From positions 1 through 14,907 of the forward strand of contig CAAGHY010000058.1 in the NCBI GenBank assembly GCA_900769735.1: DNA of 14,907 nt, in the 5' to 3' direction. Origin of the DNA: Rikenellaceae bacterium (GTDB lineage: Bacteria > Bacteroidota > Bacteroidia > Bacteroidales > UBA932). The notes beneath the pieces are model-generated. The model searched no databases. It was not told the DNA's origin and worked only from the letters and a program-made list of their open reading frames with translations. Positions 8,097 through 14,866 of this stretch are shown here, one piece after another. Within the stretch, counting starts at the first letter, position 1. Each line of letters opens with the position of its first letter. The translations under genes and the position numbers were made by a program.

Positions 8097-9410
8097 TCAA
8101 TCCCTCCTGAACACATCCCTCGTATAAACCTTCCCAATCACATCATCCAGGCAAGCATCATACCTGTTTGCAATAATCGCATCACACTGCCCCTTGAACG
8201 CATCCAGATCATTCACCACCCTACTCCCGAAAAATGTAGAACCATCCTCCAGCGTAGGCTCATAAATCACCACCACAGCACCCTTGGCCTTAATGCGCTT
8301 CATCACACCCTGAATTGCACTCTGGCGGAAATTATCACTGTTAGCCTTCATTGTCAAACGGTACACACCCACAACACACTCCTTCTCCAGTCCGGCCTCA
8401 AACCCGCTGTTGGCAGAATAATACCCCGCCTTAGCCAACACCTGATCCGCAATAAAATCCTTCCTGGTCCTGTTACTCTCCACAATCGCACTCATCATAT
8501 TCTGCGGAACATCATTATAGTTGGCCAACAGCTGCTTGGTATCCTTAGGCAAACAATAACCGCCATAACCGAACGACGGATTATTATAATGCGTACCAAT
8601 CCTAGGATCCAGACCAATACCATTAATGATAGCCTGAGTATCCAATCCCTTCACCTCCGCATAAGTATCCAGCTCATTAAAATAAGACACACGCAAAGCC
8701 AAATAAGTATTGGCAAACAACTTCACCGCCTCAGCCTCCTTCAAACCCATAAACAACACCGGCACATCCTCCTTCACAGCCCCCTCCTTCAACAAACCTG
8801 CAAAAGTACGGGCAGCCTCCTCAAGATGATTACCAGCTATCGCACGAATAGCCTCATTCTCCTCATCAAAAGCATCAATCATCTTAGGATATCCAACTAT
8901 TATTCTCGAGGGATACAAATTATCATACAACGCCATACTCTCCCTCAAGAACTCAGGAGAAAACAACAAACGCAACTTACGCGAAACATCCCAACCCCTC
9001 TCCTTAAACAACTTCGCATACTTCACATACAAAGACCTGCAATAACCCACAGGAATAGTACTCTTAATAATCATCGTTGCATCCGGATTAACCTCCAACA
9101 CAAGATCAATCACATCCTCAATATGATGTGTATCAAAAAAGTTCTTCTGAGGATCATAATTAGTAGGAGCCGCAATCACAACAAACTCCGCATCCCTATA
9201 CGCAGAAGCCCCATCAAGAGTAGCAACCAAATCCAACTCCTTCTCCGCAAAAAACTTCTCAATATACTCATCCTGAATCGGACTCACCCTGCGGTTAATC
9301 TTCTCAACCTTCTCCTCAATCACATCCACAGCTGTAACACTATGATGCTGCGCCAACAAAGTGGCCATAGAAAGGCCAACATAACCCGTACCAGCAACTG
9401 CTATTTTCAT
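8097..9410 (-). CDS. ugd: UDP-glucose 6-dehydrogenase
   Basis: It oxidises UDP-glucose with two NAD+ to UDP-glucuronate, a donor for capsule or LPS glycans. The 437 residues cover the full family: N-terminal Rossmann GTGYVGLS (7-14), the APTNYD segment (81-86), KSTIPVGY (116-123), FSPEFLRES (150-158), the central K230 and N234 helix (EAVKLFANTYLA), and GYGGYCLPKDTKQL with the catalytic thiol C286. The C-terminal UDP-binding half has YRLTMKANSDNFR and YEPTL. UDP-N-acetylhexosamine dehydrogenases share this fold, but the length and motifs fit Ugd best. The ATG is one base beyond the stop of the preceding accessory gene, so expression appears tied to that cassette; no separate promoter was seen. 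Confidence 0.94.
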   Translation of the reverse strand: MKIAVAGTGYVGLSMATLLAQHHSVTAVDVIEEKVEKINRRVSPIQDEYIEKFFAEKELDLVATLDGASAYRDAEFVVIAAPTNYDPQKNFFDTHHIEDVIDLVLEVNPDATMIIKSTIPVGYCRSLYVKYAKLFKERGWDVSRKLRLLFSPEFLRESMALYDNLYPSRIIVGYPKMIDAFDEENEAIRAIAGNHLEEAARTFAGLLKEGAVKEDVPVLFMGLKEAEAVKLFANTYLALRVSYFNELDTYAEVKGLDTQAIINGIGLDPRIGTHYNNPSFGYGGYCLPKDTKQLLANYNDVPQNMMSAIVESNRTRKDFIADQVLAKAGYYSANSGFEAGLEKECVVGVYRLTMKANSDNFRQSAIQGVMKRIKAKGAVVVIYEPTLEDGSTFFGSRVVNDLDAFKGQCDAIIANRYDACLDDVIGKVYTRDVFRRD

Positions 9411-9411
9411 A

Positions 9412-9969
9412 CTATATCTTTTTCCTATTTTCGAACTTAAGTTTCACTCCATTAGACCTTATCAAAAACTTGGCTGCAATACTTTTTTTCATTGCATTAT
9501 TTTGAGGGACCGTCCTATTTAAGACAGCATAACACTCCAAGTGCGCAAGACCATCTAAACACTTATCAATGCTCAAATACCGTTCCCTGAACTCATTCAA
9601 TGTAACCAATAACTGAGAACTGGCTTTATTATAATTCTCATATATTGCAGCATCTGTCTTATTCGCAGCATTACATTTAAACTCAATAAAATCAATCTCT
9701 CCCTTAGAAATCACAGCACAATCACACTTTGATTCTTTCTTAAACAATACACCATCAATGGGCAACAAAAATACATCCTGCCTCATAGGGTTTTCCACAC
9801 AAAACATTTTATCTCTCCCAATTCCAACTGTATCTTCAGCTATGACTGTACAACCTGACTCCTCTCTATCAAACAAAAATATTCTATTCCTAAAACTGTA
9901 CCCTAACTGTCCTTTCAAATCACCAAATACCTCCTCTAGACATAAATCCTGCACTACTGTATAATCCAT
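9412..9969 (-). CDS. Putative PD-(D/E)xK-like protein of the accessory cassette
   Basis: The 185-residue protein is not a recognised named family. Seen directly: D83 in KCDCAVI, then after a short turn IDFIEFKCN with E96-x-K98, then a helix with Q119 (NKASSQLLVTL). The spacing D-12-ExK followed by a Gln-containing helix is the core pattern of PD-(D/E)xK nucleases, so a DNA- or RNA-cutting activity is a reasonable inference; the N-terminal 80 residues are unassigned. There is no signal or membrane segment. It starts 7 bases after the ATPase stop and ends one base before ugd, so it is the last gene of a four-gene unit. If the motif is real, it would be the effector partner of the ATPase. A non-catalytic relative of the fold is also possible. 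Confidence 0.72.
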   Translation of the reverse strand: MDYTVVQDLCLEEVFGDLKGQLGYSFRNRIFLFDREESGCTVIAEDTVGIGRDKMFCVENPMRQDVFLLPIDGVLFKKESKCDCAVISKGEIDFIEFKCNAANKTDAAIYENYNKASSQLLVTLNEFRERYLSIDKCLDGLAHLECYAVLNRTVPQNNAMKKSIAAKFLIRSNGVKLKFENRKKI

Positions 9970-9976
9970 ACAATAT

Positions 9977-11188
9977 TTATTTTTTCAATAAATTCACATA
10001 AATATCTTCCAATTCCTCAAAGGCAACACTTAATTTTCCCGATATAGCATCTAAAGTATTAAAATCAATCATACCAGTCTCTACATCCTGCAAAGACTTA
10101 CAATAAATACCTTCACCATTTATATTCTCACCCAAAGAATATACAGAACATTCACTAGGCAAAACATATATTTTCCTATCCAACACTTCATCTAAACTTT
10201 TAATGCCATCATCCAATACCAACTTGGCCAAATTTCCAGCAAACAGATAGTTATTCATTGCAGATAATATGTATGGGCTATGTGTAGTTATAGTAAGAGT
10301 CCTATTTCCATCCTTAATTAGCTTCAAAATATACTCTAATAATTCTACTTGCTTATCTGGAAACAAATTACACTCAGGTTCTTCAATAACAAAAGTAGAA
10401 TACTCTTTATGATTTATAGCATAATGAATAACCTGTAATAACGGCATTGTAGATTGAATTCCAGATGAAGCTGATGATATGGGGAATTTACTATCCTTAC
10501 CATTAATAACAAAATAATCATCCCCACCATCCTGTTTGTATGATATTCCCAGTAAAGGCATATCAAATTCAGGATACTCCGCTTTTGCATTTTCTAAATC
10601 GATCATAAATCTCAAGAGATTACCAGGAACAGATGACTTTGCAAAAGTTAAAGCTGGGAATAAATTAGATATTACACAATATATTATTCTTTCAGCAGGA
10701 ATATATAATGAATTATTCATTAAATTTACAAATGCCTTGAAACCTCTATCATCATTATCACTCTTATTTTCTAGATATTTCATAAATACTTCAAAAGCAT
10801 CATCATGATAAATTGGTTTTGATCCAGCTATTTCAGCAAATATCTCTTGACTATCGGTTATTTTTTCCCCATCACGTATAATGTAAGTTGATAATTCCAA
10901 AGGCGAGACCTCAAAATGGAAAAATAACTCCTTTAAAGAGAATTCATATACAATCCTATAATCATTATCTTTATATATGTTAAGATTATACTTTTGTAAC
11001 CATAAATTCCAATCTCGTAAACCTCCCTTTATAATTGATAATAATATAATATGATCTGTTAAAATAGAAATCAACTTAGCAAGAGTACTCTTTCCAACAG
11101 ACTGTTCTCCAATAAAAAGATTTATATCCCTTAACTCAATATCAACTTCTTGAATTGGGCCAAAATTATGAACAGATAATTTTTTCAT
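9977..11188 (-). CDS. ABC/OLD-like AAA ATPase without Toprim domain
   Basis: The 403-residue protein belongs to the AAA_15/AAA_21 group of SMC-like ATPases. Visible: N-terminal KKLSVHNFGPI, Walker A GEQSVGKST (27-35), a YIPAERI segment (162-168), an ABC-signature-like SSASSGIQS (238-246), Walker B TFVIEEPECNLFP (265-277) with E269/E270, and the H-loop TTHSPYIL with H303. After the H-loop about 95 residues remain; they lack the acidic EGxxD-type motifs of the OLD-family Toprim nuclease. Such ATPases usually act as sensor or motor in two-part systems, here probably with the neighbouring D/ExK protein. It starts 21 bases after the 116-residue gene. Base composition is far more AT-rich than the sugar genes (13 G+C in 60 bases at 10681-10740). 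The family is clear; the biological role is not. Confidence 0.9.
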   Translation of the reverse strand: MKKLSVHNFGPIQEVDIELRDINLFIGEQSVGKSTLAKLISILTDHIILLSIIKGGLRDWNLWLQKYNLNIYKDNDYRIVYEFSLKELFFHFEVSPLELSTYIIRDGEKITDSQEIFAEIAGSKPIYHDDAFEVFMKYLENKSDNDDRGFKAFVNLMNNSLYIPAERIIYCVISNLFPALTFAKSSVPGNLLRFMIDLENAKAEYPEFDMPLLGISYKQDGGDDYFVINGKDSKFPISSASSGIQSTMPLLQVIHYAINHKEYSTFVIEEPECNLFPDKQVELLEYILKLIKDGNRTLTITTHSPYILSAMNNYLFAGNLAKLVLDDGIKSLDEVLDRKIYVLPSECSVYSLGENINGEGIYCKSLQDVETGMIDFNTLDAISGKLSVAFEELEDIYVNLLKK

Positions 11189-11209
11189 AATAAAAAACTT
11201 TACAAAACT

Positions 11210-11560
11210 CTACTTAGCACCAATAACTTCACCTGAATTTAACTGATTTAAGATAGATAATAATGTACTATCTATTTGATTACAATATTCAGTTATAGCA
11301 ACATATAAATTCATCAGCAATGCAAACAATTCCGTTGAATTGTTTTCATTGGCTCTATAATCAATTACAATACTTCCCCTACTATTAAAGATCTTTATAT
11401 TGAACTCATTATGTGCAGAATGGGTGCTAGATACAGTAATTGAACTATCTTCTAAAATCAATAAATATTCACCATAACGTCCAGACTCTCTCCATAATGC
11501 CTGACGAGCTCTTGTCTTAGAAATCAACGTTCCAATTATTTCCCTAATTTTATCTTCCAT
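11210..11560 (-). CDS. Small soluble protein of unknown function in the cassette
   Basis: The 116-residue product begins with a helix containing LISKTRARQALW, continues with alternating beta strands (GEYLLILEDSSITVS, FNIKIFNSRGSIVIDY) and ends in a long helix (ELFALLMNLYVAITEYCNQ). This helix-sheet-helix layout resembles a widespread type of small uncharacterised bacterial protein, but I cannot name the family. It has no signal peptide and no catalytic motif that I can see. Its ATG lies inside the end of the membrane-protein gene (11-bp overlap), which couples their translation and suggests they work together. G+C is low: 14 of 60 bases at 11221-11280. Confidence 0.75.
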   Translation of the reverse strand: MEDKIREIIGTLISKTRARQALWRESGRYGEYLLILEDSSITVSSTHSAHNEFNIKIFNSRGSIVIDYRANENNSTELFALLMNLYVAITEYCNQIDSTLLSILNQLNSGEVIGAK

Positions 11561-12119
11561 ATAAATCTTGATTTATTGCTTCACCAGACTTATCTAAAAT
11601 AAACTCTATTAAGTCCTCAAGATCATTAATTATTACTATTTTATTAATCTGGTTACTCGATTTTTCCATAGTACATTCATGTAATGTAGAAATGTGAGAT
11701 CCTAACAGGCTAAGATAAGATGAAAAGTCTTCATTTACGCCATTAACTCTATACTTATTGCTCAAAATAAATTCCCTTAGCAGCTGTAATCTATATAAAG
11801 CCAATTCATAATTATTTTTTTTAATATCTTCTTGTGCATACTTGGTTAATTCTACTAATTTAGAATAGTCTGAAATAGACAATGCTGTATTAATCCTTTC
11901 TCTAGTTTCTTTAGCAACCTCTTTAAATGAAATAACCTGCACTAGCATAATAATTAACGCATAAATAGATGTATAGGCACTAATAACTGAAACAATATTT
12001 ACAATATTATTTAGTTCTAATGGGAGATATAATACACATAACTTGTATACAAATAATCCAATTACGATAAACAATACTGCAAAAAACAATTGCAACTTAT
12101 ACTTCCTAATAAACTCCAT
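11550..12119 (-). CDS. Two-helix membrane protein, first gene of the cassette
   Basis: The 189-residue product has two transmembrane helices, about residues 9-31 (AVLFIVIGLFVYKL core) and 39-63 (IVSVISAYTSIYALIIMLV core), in a hairpin. About 120 mostly helical residues follow, with a SDYSKLVELTKYAQEDIKKN stretch and a YELALYRLQLL stretch. The polar domain is probably cytoplasmic. No family is recognised. As the first gene of four in the unit it could tether the system to the membrane or act as its membrane-active part; this is inference from layout alone. No good TAnnTTTG promoter was found upstream; the nearest is TTAATTTG at 12199-12192, one mismatch. Confidence 0.78.
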   Translation of the reverse strand: MEFIRKYKLQLFFAVLFIVIGLFVYKLCVLYLPLELNNIVNIVSVISAYTSIYALIIMLVQVISFKEVAKETRERINTALSISDYSKLVELTKYAQEDIKKNNYELALYRLQLLREFILSNKYRVNGVNEDFSSYLSLLGSHISTLHECTMEKSSNQINKIVIINDLEDLIEFILDKSGEAINQDLYGR

Positions 12120-12397
12120 TAATGCAACAAAACACCTCTATAATATTCATCGTAAAATTAATGAGAATTTCATAATCATAAAAGCAAAAAACAAATTAAT
12201 GTTACTTATTATGTATTCCTTTTATCGTTTCACTAATAACAGTATCGTCTTCCCCAATCAAACAAAAAACACACCCCGCAACCTCATCCCGAGGCCGCAG
12301 GGTGTGCCCGACTTAACCTAACTTAAAAAACTATTTCACTTATCTAAACAACCCCAAAACCAAAAAGTTCAATAAGTCAGTAAAATTTTCTCAAAAT
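12120..12397. other. Intergenic boundary between polysaccharide genes and cassette
   Basis: No gene is supported here. The minus-strand terminator at 12264-12306 ends the upstream polysaccharide transcript. The AT-rich 140 bases after it (12120-12260) must hold any promoter of the cassette; only an imperfect -7 element, TTAATTTG at 12199-12192, was seen. Nothing recognisable lies between 12307 and 12397. Confidence 0.5.
12264..12306 (-). terminator. Rho-independent terminator
   Basis: On the minus strand a long imperfect hairpin pairs CACACCC (12306-12300) with GGGTGTG (12276-12270), adds GC and CCTC/GAGG inner pairs around a 5-base loop, and is followed directly by TTTTTTG. This is a good intrinsic terminator for transcripts coming from the wecA-like, wbuC-like and aminotransferase-remnant genes. 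It implies that the downstream cassette has its own promoter or depends on read-through. Confidence 0.8.
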
Positions 12398-12799
12398 CTA
12401 TTCAACTATAGCCTCCTTAATACACTCCACAATATACCTCACATCATCATCACTCACACAAGGCCCGGCAGGAAGACAAATTCCAACCTTAAAAATGGCC
12501 TCAGACACACCATTCAAATATGCTGGACAACCATCATACACCGGCTGCTTATGCATAGGCTTCCACACCGGACGGGCCTCAACTTTCTTACCAAGCATAA
12601 ACACACGCAAAGCCTCAACATTATCATTAGGCTGACAATCAGTAACTGCACTCTCCACAGTCTTAATCACACCTGCAGCACCACCTACCGCAGAAGAAAT
12701 AACCTCCTTATAAGCATTCTCCTGCCCAACAATCTTCACCGACGGATCAATAGTAGCAGTACATAGCCAGAAATTAGAATCATATCTTCCTCCCGACAA
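12398..12799 (-). pseudogene. C-terminal remnant of a DegT/DnrJ/EryC1 sugar aminotransferase
   Basis: Only about 133 residues remain of a family that is normally 370-400 long. The tail signatures are clear: SNFWLCTATIDP (8-19), NVEALRVFML, EARPVWKPMHKQP (74-86) and GICLPAGP (106-113), then a terminal helix. The N-terminal two thirds, with the PLP-binding lysine and the dimer core, are missing. The frame opens just after a stop at 12803-12805, and its best start is a TTG, so this is the stub left by a deletion, not a short gene. The stretch between the WLC strand and NVEALR is longer than usual. Complete homologues transfer an amino group to a 4-keto sugar for surface glycans. The stub begins 12 bases after wbuC and cannot be active alone. 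Confidence 0.85.
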
Positions 12800-12811
12800 T
12801 GCTTACGCGCC

Positions 12812-13210
12812 TCAACTAACCATCATCACATCCTCCTCCCCAATCGGCACATACCCCCCATCCTTCACCTCCAAAATCACCGTACCACTCTCCAATGAAC
12901 GCAAAGTATGCCAAACACCAGCAGGAATATTCAACGCACAACATTCCCCACCAGCAACCACCTCAACACTCTCAACTAAAGCCCCACAATCATTATAAAA
13001 CTCCTCAACCAAACTCCCCCTCAAACACACAACTGTTTCAGAAGTACTCCTATGCCTATGCACAGGCACCACACTCCCAGGCTCAATAGCATTCAACATC
13101 CTCTGAGAAGTATCCGCAGAAGAATTCCTCAAATCATAATTCATCCTCAACCTGGGCGAAGCCTTAGCCTGCTCTGTCAAAGAATCCAGCAAAATATTAT
13201 CTATTTTCAT
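12812..13210 (-). CDS. WbuC-family cupin protein
   Basis: The 132-residue product matches the small WbuC type found in O-antigen loci: SPRLRMNY at 18-25, QRMLNAIEPGSVVPVHRHR, then the cupin strand LRGSL and IPAGVWHTLRSL, ending LEVKDGGY. Putative metal ligands are H51, H53, E58 and H101. The exact reaction is not established for this family; a role in sugar modification is inferred from its usual neighbours. Its ATG overlaps the stop of the glycosyl-phosphate transferase by four bases (ATGA). The extreme C-terminus (EEDVMMVS) lies next to the deletion point of the aminotransferase and may be slightly altered. Confidence 0.86.
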   Translation of the reverse strand: MKIDNILLDSLTEQAKASPRLRMNYDLRNSSADTSQRMLNAIEPGSVVPVHRHRSTSETVVCLRGSLVEEFYNDCGALVESVEVVAGGECCALNIPAGVWHTLRSLESGTVILEVKDGGYVPIGEEDVMMVS

Positions 13211-14217
13211 TTCTTCAAACTCATTAAATACTCCTCGTGCAAATGATAATACTTCTTCTTAAACAACACATAAGCCACAGCCAACACAACAACAGCCCCC
13301 ACAAGATAGCCCCAATGAGCCGCCACAGAAGAAGGACACAAATAAATAAACCCTAGCGACACACACACCTGCATAAACATATACAGCAAGCTCACCTTCA
13401 CATGCTCAATCTTAAGCTCATTAGCCATCAACTGATATGCATGCTTCCTATGCGCCTCACCAAGATTCTCATGCAACAAGATACGATGACAGATAGTCAA
13501 ACAACCATCCACACCATAAACCAACAACAAAATCAAATATGTCACATCACCAGTCATCACCACCAGCTTCCCGATAGCAAACAGCATAATAAATGCTATA
13601 CCAATACTCCCCACATCTCCAGCAAAACACTTCGCCTTACCCTTAGGACGGAAATTAAAGATACAGAACACCAGCACACCCATCACTGCCACCACCAGGA
13701 ACGACGGCTCCACAAACCCCAAATCCCTATTCAGCAACACCAGCGGCACCAGCACAGCCAACGAATACCCGGCAGTAATACCATTAACGCCATCCATAAA
13801 ATTAATCACATTAGTAGCTCCAACACACACTACAAGCGCAATCAGCACTTTCCACCACATATTCCAGTGAATGATACCCATACTCCAGAACATCAGCCCC
13901 ATAGCCACAAACTGCACCACCAGACGTACAGAATCCGGCAATGACTTAACATCATCCCAGAAACTGACACCAGCAACCAACAACAAACCCACCAAGAATG
14001 GTAGATACTCCATCACAACACCACACTCACCATACACCGCCATCATCACAGCCCAAGCGACCATCGCAAGAGAAAAAATCACACCACCACCACGCAACAC
14101 AATAGAAGAATGAGAAGAGCGCTCATTGGGTTTGTCAATAATATTAAACTTATCAGCAATCTTAAAATAAACAAGTTCCGCTATCACAAGCAGAACAAAC
14201 AAAAGACCATATATCAT
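13207..14217 (-). CDS. Polyprenyl-phosphate sugar-1-phosphate transferase (WecA/MraY family)
   Basis: This integral membrane enzyme moves a HexNAc-1-phosphate (likely GlcNAc-1-P or a relative) from a UDP-sugar to undecaprenyl phosphate and so starts repeat-unit assembly of O-antigen or capsule. The 336 residues contain about ten hydrophobic helices. Family motifs in order: DKPNERSSH (29-36, cytoplasmic loop), the Mg-binding D88-D89 in WDDVKSLP, NVINFMDGVNG (136-146) with D142, FRPKGKAKCFAGDVGS with D201, and the HRKH motif (H256, H259). The HRKH loop fits the WecA/WbpL side rather than MraY. It overlaps wbuC by four bases. Donor specificity cannot be read from the sequence, so no gene symbol is given. 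Confidence 0.92.
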   Translation of the reverse strand: MIYGLLFVLLVIAELVYFKIADKFNIIDKPNERSSHSSIVLRGGGVIFSLAMVAWAVMMAVYGECGVVMEYLPFLVGLLLVAGVSFWDDVKSLPDSVRLVVQFVAMGLMFWSMGIIHWNMWWKVLIALVVCVGATNVINFMDGVNGITAGYSLAVLVPLVLLNRDLGFVEPSFLVVAVMGVLVFCIFNFRPKGKAKCFAGDVGSIGIAFIMLFAIGKLVVMTGDVTYLILLLVYGVDGCLTICHRILLHENLGEAHRKHAYQLMANELKIEHVKVSLLYMFMQVCVSLGFIYLCPSSVAAHWGYLVGAVVVLAVAYVLFKKKYYHLHEEYLMSLKK

Positions 14218-14230
14218 AACGTAAAATTTT

Positions 14231-14238
14231 CAAATCTA
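14231..14238 (-). promoter_or_regulatory. Possible -7 element before the sugar-phosphate transferase
   Basis: TAGATTTG on the minus strand fits TAnnTTTG and lies 13 bases before the ATG at 14217. The leader would be only a few bases and no TTTG lies at the -33 distance, so this is weak. Confidence 0.25.
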
Positions 14239-14248
14239 TGCTAAGAAA

Positions 14249-14434
14249 CTATAAACTCTCTTCACACAAAGCTTCAACCAATTTATAAATAGTTGTAGAA
14301 GGGTTATCATGAGAATTCAACTTTTTAGCCCTAGAAATAGCAGCATCTTCACCTTTATTAAACAACTGAAAATCATATGCATTCAAAGTGTCCTTCTTAT
14401 AATAAGACAAAACCGATTCATATTTCTTATACAA
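14249..14434 (-). pseudogene. Short ORF, probable tail of a lost gene
   Basis: The frame gives 61-62 codons from a stop at 14438-14440 to the stop at 14249, with only a TTG as a possible start. The peptide is helical and charged (KGEDAAISRAKKLNS, TTIYKLVEAL) and looks like the C-terminal end of a larger enzyme rather than a complete protein. No family can be named. It lies 31 bases before the WecA-like gene and about 100 bases from the broken transposase, which fits truncation by insertion or deletion. Confidence 0.4.
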
Positions 14435-14535
14435 CTCTTAGTATTCAATTCAGACTTACACTCCTGATTATACAAAAAAAAACCACAATTCCACACAAGG
14501 ATTTGAAACTAAAAGAGTAACCTAATGGATACAAG

Positions 14536-14745
14536 TCAAAACTGCGAACAAAGATTAAGAGGTGTCTCAATATCTCCCAAGCCACTGCGATTAGTGAACT
14601 GTGCAAAGATTATTACCAGAAACGGATCTCGGCAATTGAACTCGATAGCACGTTTGTCACCGTTATATCGTTTGACACACTTGCTGAATTCATACTCGGT
14701 GAAGAGAGACATAAGTTGCGCGAAGATTGTTTTGCCTTTATTCAT
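14536..14745 (-). pseudogene. N-terminal fragment of an IS4-like transposase
   Basis: From ATG at 14745 the frame reads MNKGKTIFAQLMSLFTEYEF, then VKRYNGDKRA, CRDPFLVIIFAQFTNRSGL and DIET. This is the DUF4372-type N-terminal domain of IS4-family transposases common in Bacteroidales. The frame stops after 69 residues where complete relatives have about 380-400, and no recognisable continuation follows in any minus-strand frame down to 14440. The catalytic DDE part is missing, so it is inactive. Confidence 0.78.
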
Positions 14746-14851
14746 GGTCTGCAAGAACTGGCTCTAATGCCGTTCCGCAAACTTACGAGTTCTAATCGAA
14801 AAATAATTTTTGCCTTGTAACTTCCTAAAATTTAAATTGTTAAACACTATT

Positions 14852-14866
14852 GGAGATTTTTTCTCC
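14852..14866. repeat. Small hairpin in the IS leader
   Basis: GGAGA and TCTCC form a 5-bp stem around five T residues. It lies upstream of the transposase start, where insertion sequences often carry a hairpin that limits read-through from outside. That role is inference. Confidence 0.35.

Noticed and set aside
8589..9440. Plus-strand open frame of 283 codons opposite ugd
   Set aside because: It lies antisense to a clear Ugd, its peptide is low-complexity (Ile, His, Asn, Arg, Leu) without motifs, and the G-poor plus strand explains the lack of stops.
9977..11188. Assignment of the ATPase to Gabija (GajA), PARIS or an OLD nuclease
   Set aside because: No Toprim motifs follow the ATPase core and the protein is too short; no GajB helicase or DUF4435-like partner is present.
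9412..11188. Assignment of the ATPase/partner pair to Septu
   Set aside because: The partner shows no HNH motif; it has D...ExK instead.
13402..13944. Plus-strand open frame of 180 codons opposite the WecA-like gene
   Set aside because: It is a His/Gln/Thr-rich shadow of a well-supported membrane enzyme.
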